Of a stretch of DNA of 64,000 nt, positions 30,955 to 41,229 are shown piece after piece. A program made the position numbers and the translations under genes. The notes under the pieces are model-generated. The model was not told the DNA's origin. It worked only from the letters and a program-made list of their open reading frames with translations, and did not search any database. Where the stretch lies: the IMG/VR virus record IMGVR_UViG_3300019776_000550, positions 27,499-91,498 of that record; one strand, given 5' to 3'. Positions within the stretch are counted from its first letter, which is position 1. Every line of letters begins with the position of its first letter. Origin of the DNA: a virus.

Positions 30955-33374
30955 TGAACGGCACATTACCTTTACAGAAAATACCTAAGAATAAAAAGGA
31001 TAGAGAGTGGAAAGTTAATAACTTAAAATATTACAATACATTTGCGTATAGTAATAATTCACTTTCTTACAACAAAGCTATTGAAAGATTATTTAAAATA
31101 GCTGCTGGTATTATGGATGTAACTGATTATAGTCACATTCAAAATCCTTATCATTTAATAGGTGAACAGTATAAAAAGTACCCTGAAAAACTTCGTAGAT
31201 ATGATATTGTAAGTCCTTTGTTTTTAAGAGCATTAAGAGAATTTAAGAAAAGACCATTTGAACCTGTTGTTTATACTCAAAATAGTAATTTTGATAGTAT
31301 GAAACAACAAGCTGAAAAAGCATTAATAGAAGAAAGTTTACAAAGGAAGTTTGTTAATATGTTAATTCAAACAGGTCAGCTACAAGAACAAGAACCTGTT
31401 GAAGAAATTAGTCCTGATGTTATTAAGCAAAAAGTCAGTACTTTAAAAGATATTGAAACTATATCTGGACAAAAAGTATTAGATTATATACTATCAAAAG
31501 AAGATATTTACTCTCAATATGTGAGAGAATTTTATCATTTTATATGCAGTAACAGATGTAGTAGTTATGCAGATGTAAGGTATGATAATATCATAAGATA
31601 TTCAGTACATCCTATGATTATTGATTCATATGGCAGTAAAAATAATAGGTTGTTAGAAGATGCTAACGTAGTTAGAGCTAGATATAATTTTACTTACGAA
31701 GAAGTTATTGATATATTTCAAGGAGAAGATTTGAGTGAATATCCTGATTTCTTTGAATATCTTGAAAGATATAATACTAATAGAACTACAAGTAATTCTG
31801 ATTTTTATGATGATAGAGTTACTAATTATCTATCGCAGTATATGTATAACAGGTATGGAATTACAAGAAATGATACTGCTATTAGTAATACAAAGTATAT
31901 AAATGTAAATCATATTCAATGGACTAGTTTTAGACTTGTACACTTTATTCCTAATGGGGATTCTTTTATTGAAGTAGATGAAGATTATCAAGGTAATGAT
32001 ATTATATACAGTGAGTGGAAAGAAGAAGTTAGAGAAGGTTATGTAGTAGCTAACAAGTATTTTATTGGAGGTGATTGTTTAGAATTTCCTCGATATGATT
32101 TTAATAATCCATTTAAAGCAAAAAACAGTTATTGTGGAATTACTTTTATGGATGATTTAGTTCAACAAATTAGTATTCCTGAAAAAATAGTACAGTATCA
32201 AGAAGCTTATGATGTTGTTAAATTTAAAATTCAATATACAATAAATAAAAACAAAGATAAAATAGCCACAATACCTTTAAGTTTGATTAGAGGTTCTATG
32301 CCTATTGATTCTTCTAAAGATAAATTTGAACATACATTTGGTGAAGATGAAGATAAAGACTTGCAGTTTTTACAAAAAGAAATGGAGAGAGGTAGGAATC
32401 ATCCATTGGCAGAAGCTATGTATTTTGCTGATACTACTCAAATGCTTTTTGTAGATGATACTAGTGAAACTGCTGCTACTGCTGTACAAATGTTAAAACA
32501 AATAGATTTAAGCTTAGGTAATTATATTGGGTTTTTAATGGATTACGCTCGTAGCATTAAAGCAGAAGCAGAAGACTTATTTGGATTTAATAGATTTGTT
32601 AATGGTGATATAGGTCAAAGAGATTCTGTTAGAAATGTTCAACAGGGTTTAGAACAATCTACAGCTATTATTGATTTATATTATGATGAATTTGAAAGGT
32701 ATCAAGCTTGTGATTTGCAGAGATTATTAGATTTAAGTAGATATGCTTTTAGAACAGGTAAGAATCTTACTTATGTGAGAGATAATACTGACATTGAAAG
32801 ACTACAGATTCCTGATAATTATCAACACTTGTCTTATGGTATATTTGTTCGCAATAGTGCTAAGACAAAAGAAGTATTAGATAGACTTAAAAATCTTGCA
32901 AATGAGTTTATTCAAAATGGAATGAAACCTTCTGTTTATGGAAAATTAATTTCACAATCTTCTAATTATGCTAGTATTATAAAAGAGATTGAAGACAAAG
33001 AAATTGAAATGCAAAAGCAACAAGAAATGCAAGCTCAAGCTGATAGAGATAATCAAATTAAGCTTCAAGAAATGCAAATGCAAGATAAACAAGCTGATAG
33101 AGATATTGAAAAATATAAAATAGATACAAATGCAGAAGTTGCGATTAATAAAACAATTGCTACTTTGCAATCTATGAGTATTGGCAATGATGATGATAAT
33201 GCTGTTTTAGAGTTAGAAAAGATAAGAATGGCTCAAATAACAGAACTTCAAAATAACATGATTAAGAAAGAAGATATTAAGACTAAAAAAGAAATAGCAA
33301 AAGCTAATAATGATACTAAAAGATTTGTAGCTGAACAATCATTAAAAGTAGCTAAAGAAAATAAAGGTAAGTAA
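30954..33374 (+). CDS. portal protein
   Basis: An 806-aa protein immediately after TerL. N-terminal and middle part mixed alpha/beta with a long 'stem/wing' region; residues about 670-806 are a Gln/Lys/Glu-rich coiled coil (KEIEMQKQQEMQAQADRDNQ), typical of crAss-like portals, where it forms the barrel inside the capsid. Called mainly from length, position between TerL and the capsid genes, and the coiled-coil tail; no short catalytic motif exists for portals. Confidence 0.82.
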   Translation: MNGTLPLQKIPKNKKDREWKVNNLKYYNTFAYSNNSLSYNKAIERLFKIAAGIMDVTDYSHIQNPYHLIGEQYKKYPEKLRRYDIVSPLFLRALREFKKRPFEPVVYTQNSNFDSMKQQAEKALIEESLQRKFVNMLIQTGQLQEQEPVEEISPDVIKQKVSTLKDIETISGQKVLDYILSKEDIYSQYVREFYHFICSNRCSSYADVRYDNIIRYSVHPMIIDSYGSKNNRLLEDANVVRARYNFTYEEVIDIFQGEDLSEYPDFFEYLERYNTNRTTSNSDFYDDRVTNYLSQYMYNRYGITRNDTAISNTKYINVNHIQWTSFRLVHFIPNGDSFIEVDEDYQGNDIIYSEWKEEVREGYVVANKYFIGGDCLEFPRYDFNNPFKAKNSYCGITFMDDLVQQISIPEKIVQYQEAYDVVKFKIQYTINKNKDKIATIPLSLIRGSMPIDSSKDKFEHTFGEDEDKDLQFLQKEMERGRNHPLAEAMYFADTTQMLFVDDTSETAATAVQMLKQIDLSLGNYIGFLMDYARSIKAEAEDLFGFNRFVNGDIGQRDSVRNVQQGLEQSTAIIDLYYDEFERYQACDLQRLLDLSRYAFRTGKNLTYVRDNTDIERLQIPDNYQHLSYGIFVRNSAKTKEVLDRLKNLANEFIQNGMKPSVYGKLISQSSNYASIIKEIEDKEIEMQKQQEMQAQADRDNQIKLQEMQMQDKQADRDIEKYKIDTNAEVAINKTIATLQSMSIGNDDDNAVLELEKIRMAQITELQNNMIKKEDIKTKKEIAKANNDTKRFVAEQSLKVAKENKGK

Positions 33375-33454
33375 ATAAAATTAGCTTAAAAAATAATTTT
33401 AATTTATTGTTGTATAAATTTGGAAATGTAGTTACAAACTTAAATATTTGAAAT
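33375..33454 (+). promoter_or_regulatory. intergenic spacer with likely promoter for the capsid genes
   Basis: An 80-base gap in an otherwise overlapping operon. It carries TAAATTTG (33415-33422), a match to the Bacteroides -7 consensus TAnnTTTG; a -33 TTTG is not clear. An extra promoter here would explain high capsid protein levels. Confidence 0.45.
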
Positions 33455-34435
33455 ATGAATGAGTTACTAGAAGGATTAGAAAAAATCACAAAAGTAGAAC
33501 CACTGTTAACATCAGTTAATGCAGAAACAAATGATAATGCTGCTTCTTTTGAAAATAATCAAATAGCAGAACCTCAACCTACAGCAACAGAAACTTCTGT
33601 TGGAGATAACGGTTTTGAATCAGAAGAAGACCTTATTAATTATGTAGCTGCTAATTTAGAAATAGACGATTTTAAACCTAGCAAATCAGGTATTGATGCT
33701 ATAGTTGAATTAGCTCAATATAAGCTTAACAGTATTCAAGAACAATACAGGTCTTTTGAAAATCAAGAATTACTTGAATACAAAGAACATCTTGAAAACG
33801 GAGGTAATTACGAAACATTTAAACAAATTCAAAGTCTTGACAATGAATATGCTAAAATTGTAGTAATGGAAGATGATATTGAAGGACAAGAAGCTTTGGC
33901 AAAACATATTTACGATTTACAAGGTTTAGATGAAGTTGATATTGAATCATTGATTGAAAAAAGAAAAGATAATGGTACTCTTTTTGATTTTGCATATCAA
34001 GGTTTAAATAGATTAGCTGAAATTAGAGAAGCTGAAGTACAAGAAGCTAGAAATCGTATTTCTGCTGAAATAGAAGCTAACAATAGAGCTGCTATGCAAT
34101 TTCAGCAAGAAATTGAAAATGCTTTAAAAACAAACAATTTTAATGGAGTTCGTTTAGATAATAATGTGTTGAGAGAAGTTGAAAAGCAACTCACGATTGA
34201 TGCTAATGGGCAAATACCTTTGCAAGAAACTGTAAATAATTTTAACGGAACTCAACATACTTTAATGAATTACTTTGCTTATTGTTTAGCAAATAATCTA
34301 CCAATTGAATATAAACCTGTTAATGCAAGACCTGTAGGTAATAACAAACCTATACACTCTATTTTAAATAAACAATCATCTATTCAAGAAAAACAAGGTA
34401 AATTAGAAGATTTATTGCCACTTATAAAACCATAA
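33455..34435 (+). CDS. scaffold-like / capsid assembly protein
   Basis: A 326-aa, acidic, helical protein between portal and major capsid protein. The N-terminal 60 residues are low-complexity and Asn/Glu-rich, followed by helices with coiled-coil character (IREAEVQEARNRISAEIEAN). Position and composition suit a scaffolding protein lost from the mature head; crAss-like phages have such a gene here. No protease motif seen. Confidence 0.55.
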   Translation: MNELLEGLEKITKVEPLLTSVNAETNDNAASFENNQIAEPQPTATETSVGDNGFESEEDLINYVAANLEIDDFKPSKSGIDAIVELAQYKLNSIQEQYRSFENQELLEYKEHLENGGNYETFKQIQSLDNEYAKIVVMEDDIEGQEALAKHIYDLQGLDEVDIESLIEKRKDNGTLFDFAYQGLNRLAEIREAEVQEARNRISAEIEANNRAAMQFQQEIENALKTNNFNGVRLDNNVLREVEKQLTIDANGQIPLQETVNNFNGTQHTLMNYFAYCLANNLPIEYKPVNARPVGNNKPIHSILNKQSSIQEKQGKLEDLLPLIKP

Positions 34436-34444
34436 TATAATAAC

Positions 34445-35965
34445 ATGTATCCTTTTAAATCCGACATAGTTCTAGGTGAAGGAATCTACAACGATAATGA
34501 ATATGCAGGTATTCAAAGACTTGATGCTATTCGTCAATCTAGTGGTATTGACCCTGCCATTAAAGAACTTTTAAACAGTCAAGCAGTTTATGCTTTTGGT
34601 AATGATGCTCAATTTGGTAGCAAAAACTTTCCTATTCTTATGCAAACGCAAGGTATGGGAAGAAAACGTGCTGTAACATCTTATGATGGGCAAGTTTATA
34701 ATATGATTTTTGGTAAACCAAAGAAAGTATCTGTAATTGCTCGTACTATTCAATATGGTACTGATACAGTAGGTTTAAATTACAATCCTTTTTATATTAT
34801 TTTTAAAGACCGTCATTTCATGAAAAATCAAATTATCATGGCTGGTGGTATTATGGGTAATGTTCAAGTACAACTCAAAGATGGTGGAGTTAAAGAAGGT
34901 GCTGGTTGGAAATACCAATGTGTTGTTTTTGGTAAAGTAACTGATTTTGTTCGTTCAAGTTATCTTCGTGCTAATCAAGTATGGGCAGAAGGAGTTGTTA
35001 AAGTTTCTCAAGAACACTCACGAGGAACTGAACATCGTAGTTATGGCCCTTCACGTGTACAAAATCAACTATCTTTGATTCGTCAATCTATTAAAGTAGC
35101 TGGTAACATTGCTAACAAAGTACTTAACTTTACTATCAATGTTGATGGTAAGTCTATTAAGAGTTTTGTTGAGTGGGAAAAGTATTTGACAGAACTTGCG
35201 TTTAACGAAAAGAAAGAAACTGATATTCTACTTTCTAAATCAAATCGTGGAGAAGATGGTTTTGTACAAAACTTTGATGCTGACAGTAACAAACCTGTAG
35301 TTTCAGGTCACGGTATTATCAATCAAATTCCTGATACACACGTTCTTTCATATACACGTATGACAGAAAAGAAACTTGATACTTTCCTTACAGATACACT
35401 TGATATTAGTATGAATCTTGATACAGATTTGACTAAGACTAAGGTTGTTGATATTATGGGAGGTTATGGTTTGTTCCAAGAATTTGATTATGCTATGAAG
35501 CGTAATATGAATACTCTTGTACCAATGCTTAATTCTGATTTGTTTATTCAAAAGAATGGAGAAGGTGGTCTTACTTATGGTGGTTACTTTACTCAATACA
35601 AACACCGTTCAGGAGCTGTTTATCGCTTTACACATCACCCATTCTTTGAAAATAGTGCTGTAGCTCAATCTGCTCCTCGTCACCCTGTTACAAATCGTCC
35701 TATTACTTCTTACGAAGGTATTATTTTGAACTTTGCTGAAATTTCAATGGGTGAAGGTAAAACAGCACCAAATATTGAGTTTCTTTATGAAGAAGGTCGT
35801 GAATACATTGAAGGTACTGTAAGAGGTATGGCTAAGATTGAAGGTCGTCAAGGTGGTGATATTAGCACTGATATTGATGCTTCATCATTGGAGATGATGT
35901 GTTCACAAGGAGTACACGTAAACCAACCACTAGGTCTTGGTTATGTTAGATGTAAACTATCTTAA
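34445..35965 (+). CDS. major capsid protein (HK97 fold)
   Basis: A 506-aa protein. Conserved-looking block near the N-terminus (YPFKSDIVLGEGIYNDNE, then LLNSQAVYAFGNDAQFGS) and a C-terminal P-domain-like region (LEMMCSQGVHVNQPLGLGYV) match crAss-like MCPs in my memory. Codon use differs from neighbours: CGT for Arg and GGT for Gly dominate, as expected for the most abundant virion protein. Preceded by a likely promoter at 33415 and by the scaffold-like gene. Confidence 0.85.
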   Translation: MYPFKSDIVLGEGIYNDNEYAGIQRLDAIRQSSGIDPAIKELLNSQAVYAFGNDAQFGSKNFPILMQTQGMGRKRAVTSYDGQVYNMIFGKPKKVSVIARTIQYGTDTVGLNYNPFYIIFKDRHFMKNQIIMAGGIMGNVQVQLKDGGVKEGAGWKYQCVVFGKVTDFVRSSYLRANQVWAEGVVKVSQEHSRGTEHRSYGPSRVQNQLSLIRQSIKVAGNIANKVLNFTINVDGKSIKSFVEWEKYLTELAFNEKKETDILLSKSNRGEDGFVQNFDADSNKPVVSGHGIINQIPDTHVLSYTRMTEKKLDTFLTDTLDISMNLDTDLTKTKVVDIMGGYGLFQEFDYAMKRNMNTLVPMLNSDLFIQKNGEGGLTYGGYFTQYKHRSGAVYRFTHHPFFENSAVAQSAPRHPVTNRPITSYEGIILNFAEISMGEGKTAPNIEFLYEEGREYIEGTVRGMAKIEGRQGGDISTDIDASSLEMMCSQGVHVNQPLGLGYVRCKLS

Positions 35966-35974
35966 TTAAATTAT

Positions 35975-36907
35975 ATGACTGCACAAACCGTAGAAAGAAA
36001 AGCTATTGCATTCGCTTGTTTTAACAATGCTTATTTACCAAAAAAGTTTGTTGAAGAGTTTGACAATAAGCAAGTACCCTATACTATAGGATACGGAGAA
36101 TTTGGAATTAACAGACCTATACCTCTTGAAACAGAAACTAAAGTTCCTGCGTTTGCTAAATTAGTAGGAGTAGACTTTAACAATCCTAATTGGACAGAGC
36201 GAGTTGAAGACTTTTTAGCTGAATGGGAAATTAAAATCCCATTAGGAGAAATGAAAGGTTCTAAAGTAGATGGAGGAATGATTTTAGATGGTGGATATAG
36301 ACAAGATGAAAATGGTATTATTCATCCAAACGACATCAATGCTTATATTGCACTTAATCTTATGAGTCAGGATGGTGAAGTTGGTAAAGATGTTGATAGT
36401 TACAAATACAAATCTCAATACAAGTTTTTCTGTTTAGATGTTACAAAACAAAAAGCAGAAGAAATTGCATCTATTGAGAATGAGAAAAAGAATTATCAAC
36501 GTACTGCTAAATTATTATCTGCTAAAGATAATGATGACCAACTTAAATTCATTCTTCAAGTTTATAATAAAGAAGTAAGTCCTATTGAAATTAGCGGCTA
36601 TACTCGCATTCAACTTGAAGATGGTATTATTGAGTTGTCTAAAAAGAATCCTAAAGCTATTGCAGAAGCAACAAGTGAAGGTTTTGAACTAGCTCAAAAG
36701 GCGTTCTTAACAGAACTTGTTCATAGTGGAGCAGTTCAGCAACAAGGAAACGCTTACTTCTTTAAATCACAGCTTTTAGCAAATGATGATGAACAAATGA
36801 TAATTTGGTTAAAGAATCCTGCTAATAGTGGAGATATTGCTAAGATGCAAGCTATTATTCTTAATTACAAAGCTACTAATGTTAACCGTACAGGAAATAC
36901 ACTTTAA
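35975..36907 (+). CDS. head-associated structural protein, 310 aa
   Basis: Not assigned. Begins with a conserved-looking domain (RKAIAFACFNNAYLPKKFVE) and contains a Gly-rich stretch (SKVDGGMILDGGY). The C-terminal region is helical (AIAEATSEGFELAQKAFLTE). Its place right after MCP suggests a capsid auxiliary or head-tail joining role. Confidence 0.5.
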   Translation: MTAQTVERKAIAFACFNNAYLPKKFVEEFDNKQVPYTIGYGEFGINRPIPLETETKVPAFAKLVGVDFNNPNWTERVEDFLAEWEIKIPLGEMKGSKVDGGMILDGGYRQDENGIIHPNDINAYIALNLMSQDGEVGKDVDSYKYKSQYKFFCLDVTKQKAEEIASIENEKKNYQRTAKLLSAKDNDDQLKFILQVYNKEVSPIEISGYTRIQLEDGIIELSKKNPKAIAEATSEGFELAQKAFLTELVHSGAVQQQGNAYFFKSQLLANDDEQMIIWLKNPANSGDIAKMQAIILNYKATNVNRTGNTL

Positions 36908-37640
36908 TATACTTAATGAGTTAACTTTAGGTTCTTATAGTATAAGAGACTATGAGCTTGAAGAACTTGATGCTATTATTAACCAAGAAGTTTATACTGT
37001 ACTTAATAGAATTAATAGTAAGAAGGCAAATGATAGAACTGAAGTAGAAGATAGTATAATAAGGTCTTTAACAAGAAATTATTGTACTACTTCTACGGAA
37101 GTAAATGGTGTATATGTCAGTGATTTACCTGATGATTACAGTTCTTTAATTAGAGGTAATTCATTAGTTTATGATAAATCATGTAAGACACCTGTTAGTA
37201 AAATTGAAGAAGGTTCTATTTATAGAGCTAGCGAAGATGTTTTGTATAATTCAACTTGGTATAAACCATGCGAAGTATTTACTGGAGGTAATGTTTCAGA
37301 AGTTTATGGTTCTGTAGATAAGTTAGCTAGTAAATATCAACCTTCAAGTTATGTTGATTATAACATATTTGATACTTATAATCCAAGTATCAGACCTATT
37401 TTTACAATAGAAGGTGATGAAGTAAAAATTAAATCTAAACTACCTGTTTCTAAATTTTGTTTAACTTATACAGGGCAATTTAGAAATGAAGATGAAATAA
37501 ATTATTGCCAAGGAACTACACTTAATTTTCCTGATAACATACAACGATTTTTTATTCAACAAGTAGTTTTAAAATTATCTATTATAGCTGACGATTCTCA
37601 ACAAAAAGTAATTAATCTCAAATCTGAAAATATAAAATAA
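36879..37640 (+). CDS. head-to-tail connector-like structural protein, 253 aa
   Basis: A longer frame opens at 36828, but ATG 36879 (MLTVQEIHFNILNEL) gives a 29-base overlap and a soluble N-terminus, so I use it. The N-terminal helix followed by IRDYELEELDAIINQEVYTV and a beta-rich middle suggests a ring or adaptor protein. It shares general layout with the protein at 55627 (helix first, beta sheet later). Function inferred from location. Confidence 0.5.
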   Translation: MLTVQEIHFNILNELTLGSYSIRDYELEELDAIINQEVYTVLNRINSKKANDRTEVEDSIIRSLTRNYCTTSTEVNGVYVSDLPDDYSSLIRGNSLVYDKSCKTPVSKIEEGSIYRASEDVLYNSTWYKPCEVFTGGNVSEVYGSVDKLASKYQPSSYVDYNIFDTYNPSIRPIFTIEGDEVKIKSKLPVSKFCLTYTGQFRNEDEINYCQGTTLNFPDNIQRFFIQQVVLKLSIIADDSQQKVINLKSENIK

Positions 37641-37641
37641 A

Positions 37642-38574
37642 ATGAACGCACAATTGTTTCTAGTAAATAGCGTTAGTACAAATAAAGCTATTGAAACTTT
37701 ATCTCCAAATGAATTAGGAATTTATGGTTTGGATAGTGTTAATATGCAAACTATCAATGCTTCTTCTACTAGTAAAGTAGATGCTCTTTATCTAGGTCTT
37801 GGTAAAGTTAGTGGAGGAGCTTGGTTAAGTCGCCATGTTCAAAGTCCTCGTAATCGTAATTTTGAACTTCGTAAATTTCCTTATCGTGATGCTGTTAAAC
37901 AAGTTAAAGTAGCTTCTATTAACTGTTTGGGTACTTCACCTTATGATGAATTTATCCTAAAGATTAGTACAAGGGCTGCTTATGAAGGTTTTCATGGACT
38001 AGCTTATTACACAAAATCATTTAGTGTAACAGGTAAATTTGCAAATGCAACAGCTCTTTATACAGCTCTTGCAAATGAACTTACAACTACTATTGCTGAT
38101 GGATTTATTGATAGTGTTGTTCCAACATCAACTGGTATTCAAATTGTAGCTAAAGTAGGTCAAGTACTTGATGTATCTTTGGTTATGATTCGCGATGAAG
38201 CAGATACTTGTAATCCATGTATTACATGTGAAGCAGTTGTTACTACTCTTAATGCAGGAGATACTGGTTCAGGTACTTATCAACATGTACTATCTATGCA
38301 AAAAGCTTGGGGTGTTTGGACAGGTAGAGGTTATATGACTGATAGAATGTTTAAACTTCCTAATGATGATTTTCCTATTAATCCTGCTACTAAATGGGAC
38401 TTGTACTACATGAAGTGGACTAATGAAAATCAACCTAATGAAGATAACGGTTCTGTTTTTAATGTTTATCAAGAGTATATGATTGCTGTACCACAAGGTA
38501 CTGATATGAGTTATTATGTACAAACTGTAGAAGGTATTACTGGTAAAACACATCTTATTACTACATCTGCCTAA
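37642..38574 (+). CDS. abundant virion protein, 310 aa (capsid decoration/tail-tube candidate)
   Basis: Starts MNAQLFLVNSVSTNKAIETL. Beta-rich, with a CNPCITCE cysteine cluster in the middle. Arg codons are mostly CGT/CGC (for example at 37832-37892), like the major capsid gene and unlike most neighbours, so it is probably made in large amounts. It ends with a single-base overlap to the next gene (TAATG). Candidates: minor capsid/decoration protein or a tube protein; the sequence alone cannot decide. Confidence 0.5.
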   Translation: MNAQLFLVNSVSTNKAIETLSPNELGIYGLDSVNMQTINASSTSKVDALYLGLGKVSGGAWLSRHVQSPRNRNFELRKFPYRDAVKQVKVASINCLGTSPYDEFILKISTRAAYEGFHGLAYYTKSFSVTGKFANATALYTALANELTTTIADGFIDSVVPTSTGIQIVAKVGQVLDVSLVMIRDEADTCNPCITCEAVVTTLNAGDTGSGTYQHVLSMQKAWGVWTGRGYMTDRMFKLPNDDFPINPATKWDLYYMKWTNENQPNEDNGSVFNVYQEYMIAVPQGTDMSYYVQTVEGITGKTHLITTSA

Positions 38575-39227
38575 TGATTAATTTCAAATGTGAAGATAAT
38601 TGTGAAACACAACAACTTGATATTTGGGATAACAGTACAGAATTTGATTATCAAAAAGCTATTATTAAAATAGATGATATTCAATTTAAAAAAGAAATCA
38701 ATCAATCTACTAATCCTAGATTGATTGATTTTTTAAATCCAAATCTTAATACCAAGTTATCAGTTGATGTTAAAGATGATGGTCTTGTCAAAGTAGATTA
38801 TTATTTATTTAAATCAGTAGAAGCTGTTATATATGAAGTAGGTTCAAACATTGTTGCAGCACCTAACATATATAACAGCTTTATTGGTTTTGATTATATC
38901 TACATTGATGATGTGTATGAAATAGATAAATCTAAGAGTAGTACACACACGTTATTTTTAAAACAACCTGTTAAAGCAACTTCTTCATTATATTACAAAG
39001 GTAAAAAAGCTACTGATTATGTAGCTTATTTATGTAATACAAAAAAAGAAGTTACAAAAAGAGTTTTAAAATTAAGTGTTTGTAAGAATTGTGGTTGTGA
39101 GTATTCTGATTTGAGCAAATCTCTTATTCAGATTTCTCTAATGGGCAAAAGCAATAACATAACGTTAGATAATAAAAAAGCCATAGTTAAAGAATTACTT
39201 AATAGATATGGTACTGGAAAATGTTAA
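38574..39227 (+). CDS. virion protein, 217 aa
   Basis: Unknown. Beta-rich N-terminal half, then CKNCGCEYSDLSKS, a small Cys motif, and a helical end. The gene after it overlaps by 20 bases. Confidence 0.5.
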   Translation: MINFKCEDNCETQQLDIWDNSTEFDYQKAIIKIDDIQFKKEINQSTNPRLIDFLNPNLNTKLSVDVKDDGLVKVDYYLFKSVEAVIYEVGSNIVAAPNIYNSFIGFDYIYIDDVYEIDKSKSSTHTLFLKQPVKATSSLYYKGKKATDYVAYLCNTKKEVTKRVLKLSVCKNCGCEYSDLSKSLIQISLMGKSNNITLDNKKAIVKELLNRYGTGKC

Positions 39228-39561
39228 CTTGCAACTACAACAATACTTATTAAGTTTATATGAGAAAGATATAAGCTTAAAAAAATATTTAATAAAAGAT
39301 AAAGAAATACAATGCAAAATATTTATCTTAGAATCACTATATCAAATTCATGACTGGCTTGTTTATAGTGATTTTGCTGCTTATACAGAATTAGTAAAGT
39401 CTATATGTGAAGATACAATAGAAGACAATAATCCTTTAGAAGTAGAAGTTCCTGTATCACCTTATCATTTTTTTGAAGAAGTTTGGGCTGGAGCTAATTA
39501 TTGTTGTGAACAATATGAAGAAGAATGGGAGGGTACTCAACCTATTTGTGAATTAACTTAA
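39208..39561 (+). CDS. virion-associated helical protein, 117 aa
   Basis: Unknown. Helical and acidic, with a Tyr/Cys-rich end (GANYCCEQYEEEWEGTQPIC). Sits in the structural operon. Confidence 0.5.
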   Translation: MVLENVNLQLQQYLLSLYEKDISLKKYLIKDKEIQCKIFILESLYQIHDWLVYSDFAAYTELVKSICEDTIEDNNPLEVEVPVSPYHFFEEVWAGANYCCEQYEEEWEGTQPICELT

Positions 39562-39576
39562 ATAAACTAACTAACT

Positions 39577-39735
39577 ATGACAAACTTAGAAGCATTGCAA
39601 ATCTTAGACAACATTGCTGCTCAAACAGCTTTAGTTCGCAAGGATGCTGTTTTAGTACAAACAGCTATTGATACACTAGCAAAACTGATTGCAAGTGTTG
39701 AAATTCCTGATAACCAATCAAATCAATCTGAATAA
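39577..39735 (+). CDS. small helical protein, 52 aa
   Basis: Starts MTNLEALQILDNIAAQTALV, one long amphipathic helix followed by a short polar tail (PDNQSNQSE). The TAA overlaps the ATG of the next gene (TAATG, 39733-39737). Possibly a trimerising or chaperone peptide for the fibre genes that follow. Confidence 0.6.
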   Translation: MTNLEALQILDNIAAQTALVRKDAVLVQTAIDTLAKLIASVEIPDNQSNQSE

Positions 39736-41216
39736 TGAATACTGGTAGAGTTATATATACACATCTAAGAAAGGTATATAAAGGGATTACCGATGAGTAT
39801 GGTAACTCTATTCCTGTATTAGATTGTTTTGGCAATGAAATTAAAAAGTGTAATGTAGAAGGTGATGTTGATTACATCCCTCCTACATTAAACCCTTTGT
39901 TGTGTCCTACAGATTTTCCTGTTACTACTACAGTTAATTTTACTACAACTACAAGTAATTTTACAACAACAGTAACAACCACAAGTAATGCAACAACTAC
40001 TGCAAATTGTAATTTCAATATCAATAGTGCTGATTTTGATTGTAGCAATCCATCTTATATAACAATAGAAGTAAATACAACAATAACTAGCGGAACAGTA
40101 AATGCATTGATTGTAAACACTGAAACTAGTATTACTAGAAATAACTTAACTGTTGTTAATGGGTCAGTTTATTTTAACTTACCTTATAGCATGGTAGGTG
40201 ATAATATTATAGAAATTAATTATATGGGTTGCACACGGTTAATTCAGTTAAGTATTTTGTGTAATAATATACTAAATTGCAATTTATTAAATATAATTTG
40301 CAATCAAAGTACTACATCTAGCACAAGTACGACTACAACTACAACATCATCAACGTCAACAACTTCAACAACGTCAACAACAGTTGATGTTACTTGTAAT
40401 TTGACATCAGTAACAGCATCTCAAATATTACCTAATCAAATAAAGATTGATTATGTTGGAACTAATGTTTCTAGTTGGAGTTGGCAAGTTTTACAATCAG
40501 GTACTATATTAGAAGCTGGAAATGTAACAAGCTGGACAGGAAATACATTTTATTTAAATTTACTGACTCCACTATGTAATGGTACATATACAGTTAAAAT
40601 TACACCTTCAAATTGTGCAACTTTATTTAAAGAAACATCAGTAACAATAACTGATAGTATATGTTGTACAGTAGCTATAACATCAGTAACTAATTTATCA
40701 CCTACTAAAACTAGAGTAGTTTATACAGTTACTGGAGTTGCTAATATTGATTGGGAAATTATAGAAGGAACAACATCTGTTCAAGCAGGTGCAGTAAATG
40801 TAGTTAGTGGTATTAATACAACTGAATTTGACCACGTACCTTTAGTTAATGGTAATTATGCATTTAAGTTAAGTAAAGGAGTAGCTTGTTTTGATACAGA
40901 AGCATTTGCTGTAAATACAACTACAGTTACACCTTGTTTATTTACATTAAATACACCAATTGTAACTTTAGCTAGTAGTGGTTTATCTTATGATTTTAAT
41001 ATTCCAATAAGTAATTCTCAACCTAATTATACTATTACAATATTTACAGAAAATATGTTATTAGTATCAGTGCAAGGTTCTCCTAATGGAGTATTTAGTT
41101 TGCTTAAAAACATGGGAGGTATTGATATAAGTAACAAAGTTCTTACTATTCAATTCTTATCTGAACCTGTAGGATGTACAAAATCTGTAGATGTAAATAT
41201 GGCAACAGTCTCTTAA
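39735..41216 (+). CDS. Thr-rich linker and Ig/Fn3-like adhesin-type tail protein
   Basis: A 493-aa protein. After a short N-terminal anchor (VIYTHLRKVYKGITDEYGN) comes a Thr-rich spacer (about 60-90), an Ig-like domain, a second Ser/Thr spacer near 190-215, and two more Ig/Fn3-like repeats with paired Cys (NGTYTVKITPSNC, NGNYAFKLSKGVAC). Such beaded domains on mucin-like linkers suit carbohydrate or mucus binding. The Thr-rich DNA is built of short in-frame repeats (40316-40383). Confidence 0.6.
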   Translation: MNTGRVIYTHLRKVYKGITDEYGNSIPVLDCFGNEIKKCNVEGDVDYIPPTLNPLLCPTDFPVTTTVNFTTTTSNFTTTVTTTSNATTTANCNFNINSADFDCSNPSYITIEVNTTITSGTVNALIVNTETSITRNNLTVVNGSVYFNLPYSMVGDNIIEINYMGCTRLIQLSILCNNILNCNLLNIICNQSTTSSTSTTTTTTSSTSTTSTTSTTVDVTCNLTSVTASQILPNQIKIDYVGTNVSSWSWQVLQSGTILEAGNVTSWTGNTFYLNLLTPLCNGTYTVKITPSNCATLFKETSVTITDSICCTVAITSVTNLSPTKTRVVYTVTGVANIDWEIIEGTTSVQAGAVNVVSGINTTEFDHVPLVNGNYAFKLSKGVACFDTEAFAVNTTTVTPCLFTLNTPIVTLASSGLSYDFNIPISNSQPNYTITIFTENMLLVSVQGSPNGVFSLLKNMGGIDISNKVLTIQFLSEPVGCTKSVDVNMATVS

Positions 41217-41229
41217 ACAAAAAAAAGAA

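Noticed and set aside
39735-41216. Eukaryotic-like mucin acquired by transfer
   Set aside because: Thr-rich linkers occur in several neighbouring phage genes and can arise by simple repeat expansion; codon use matches the phage.
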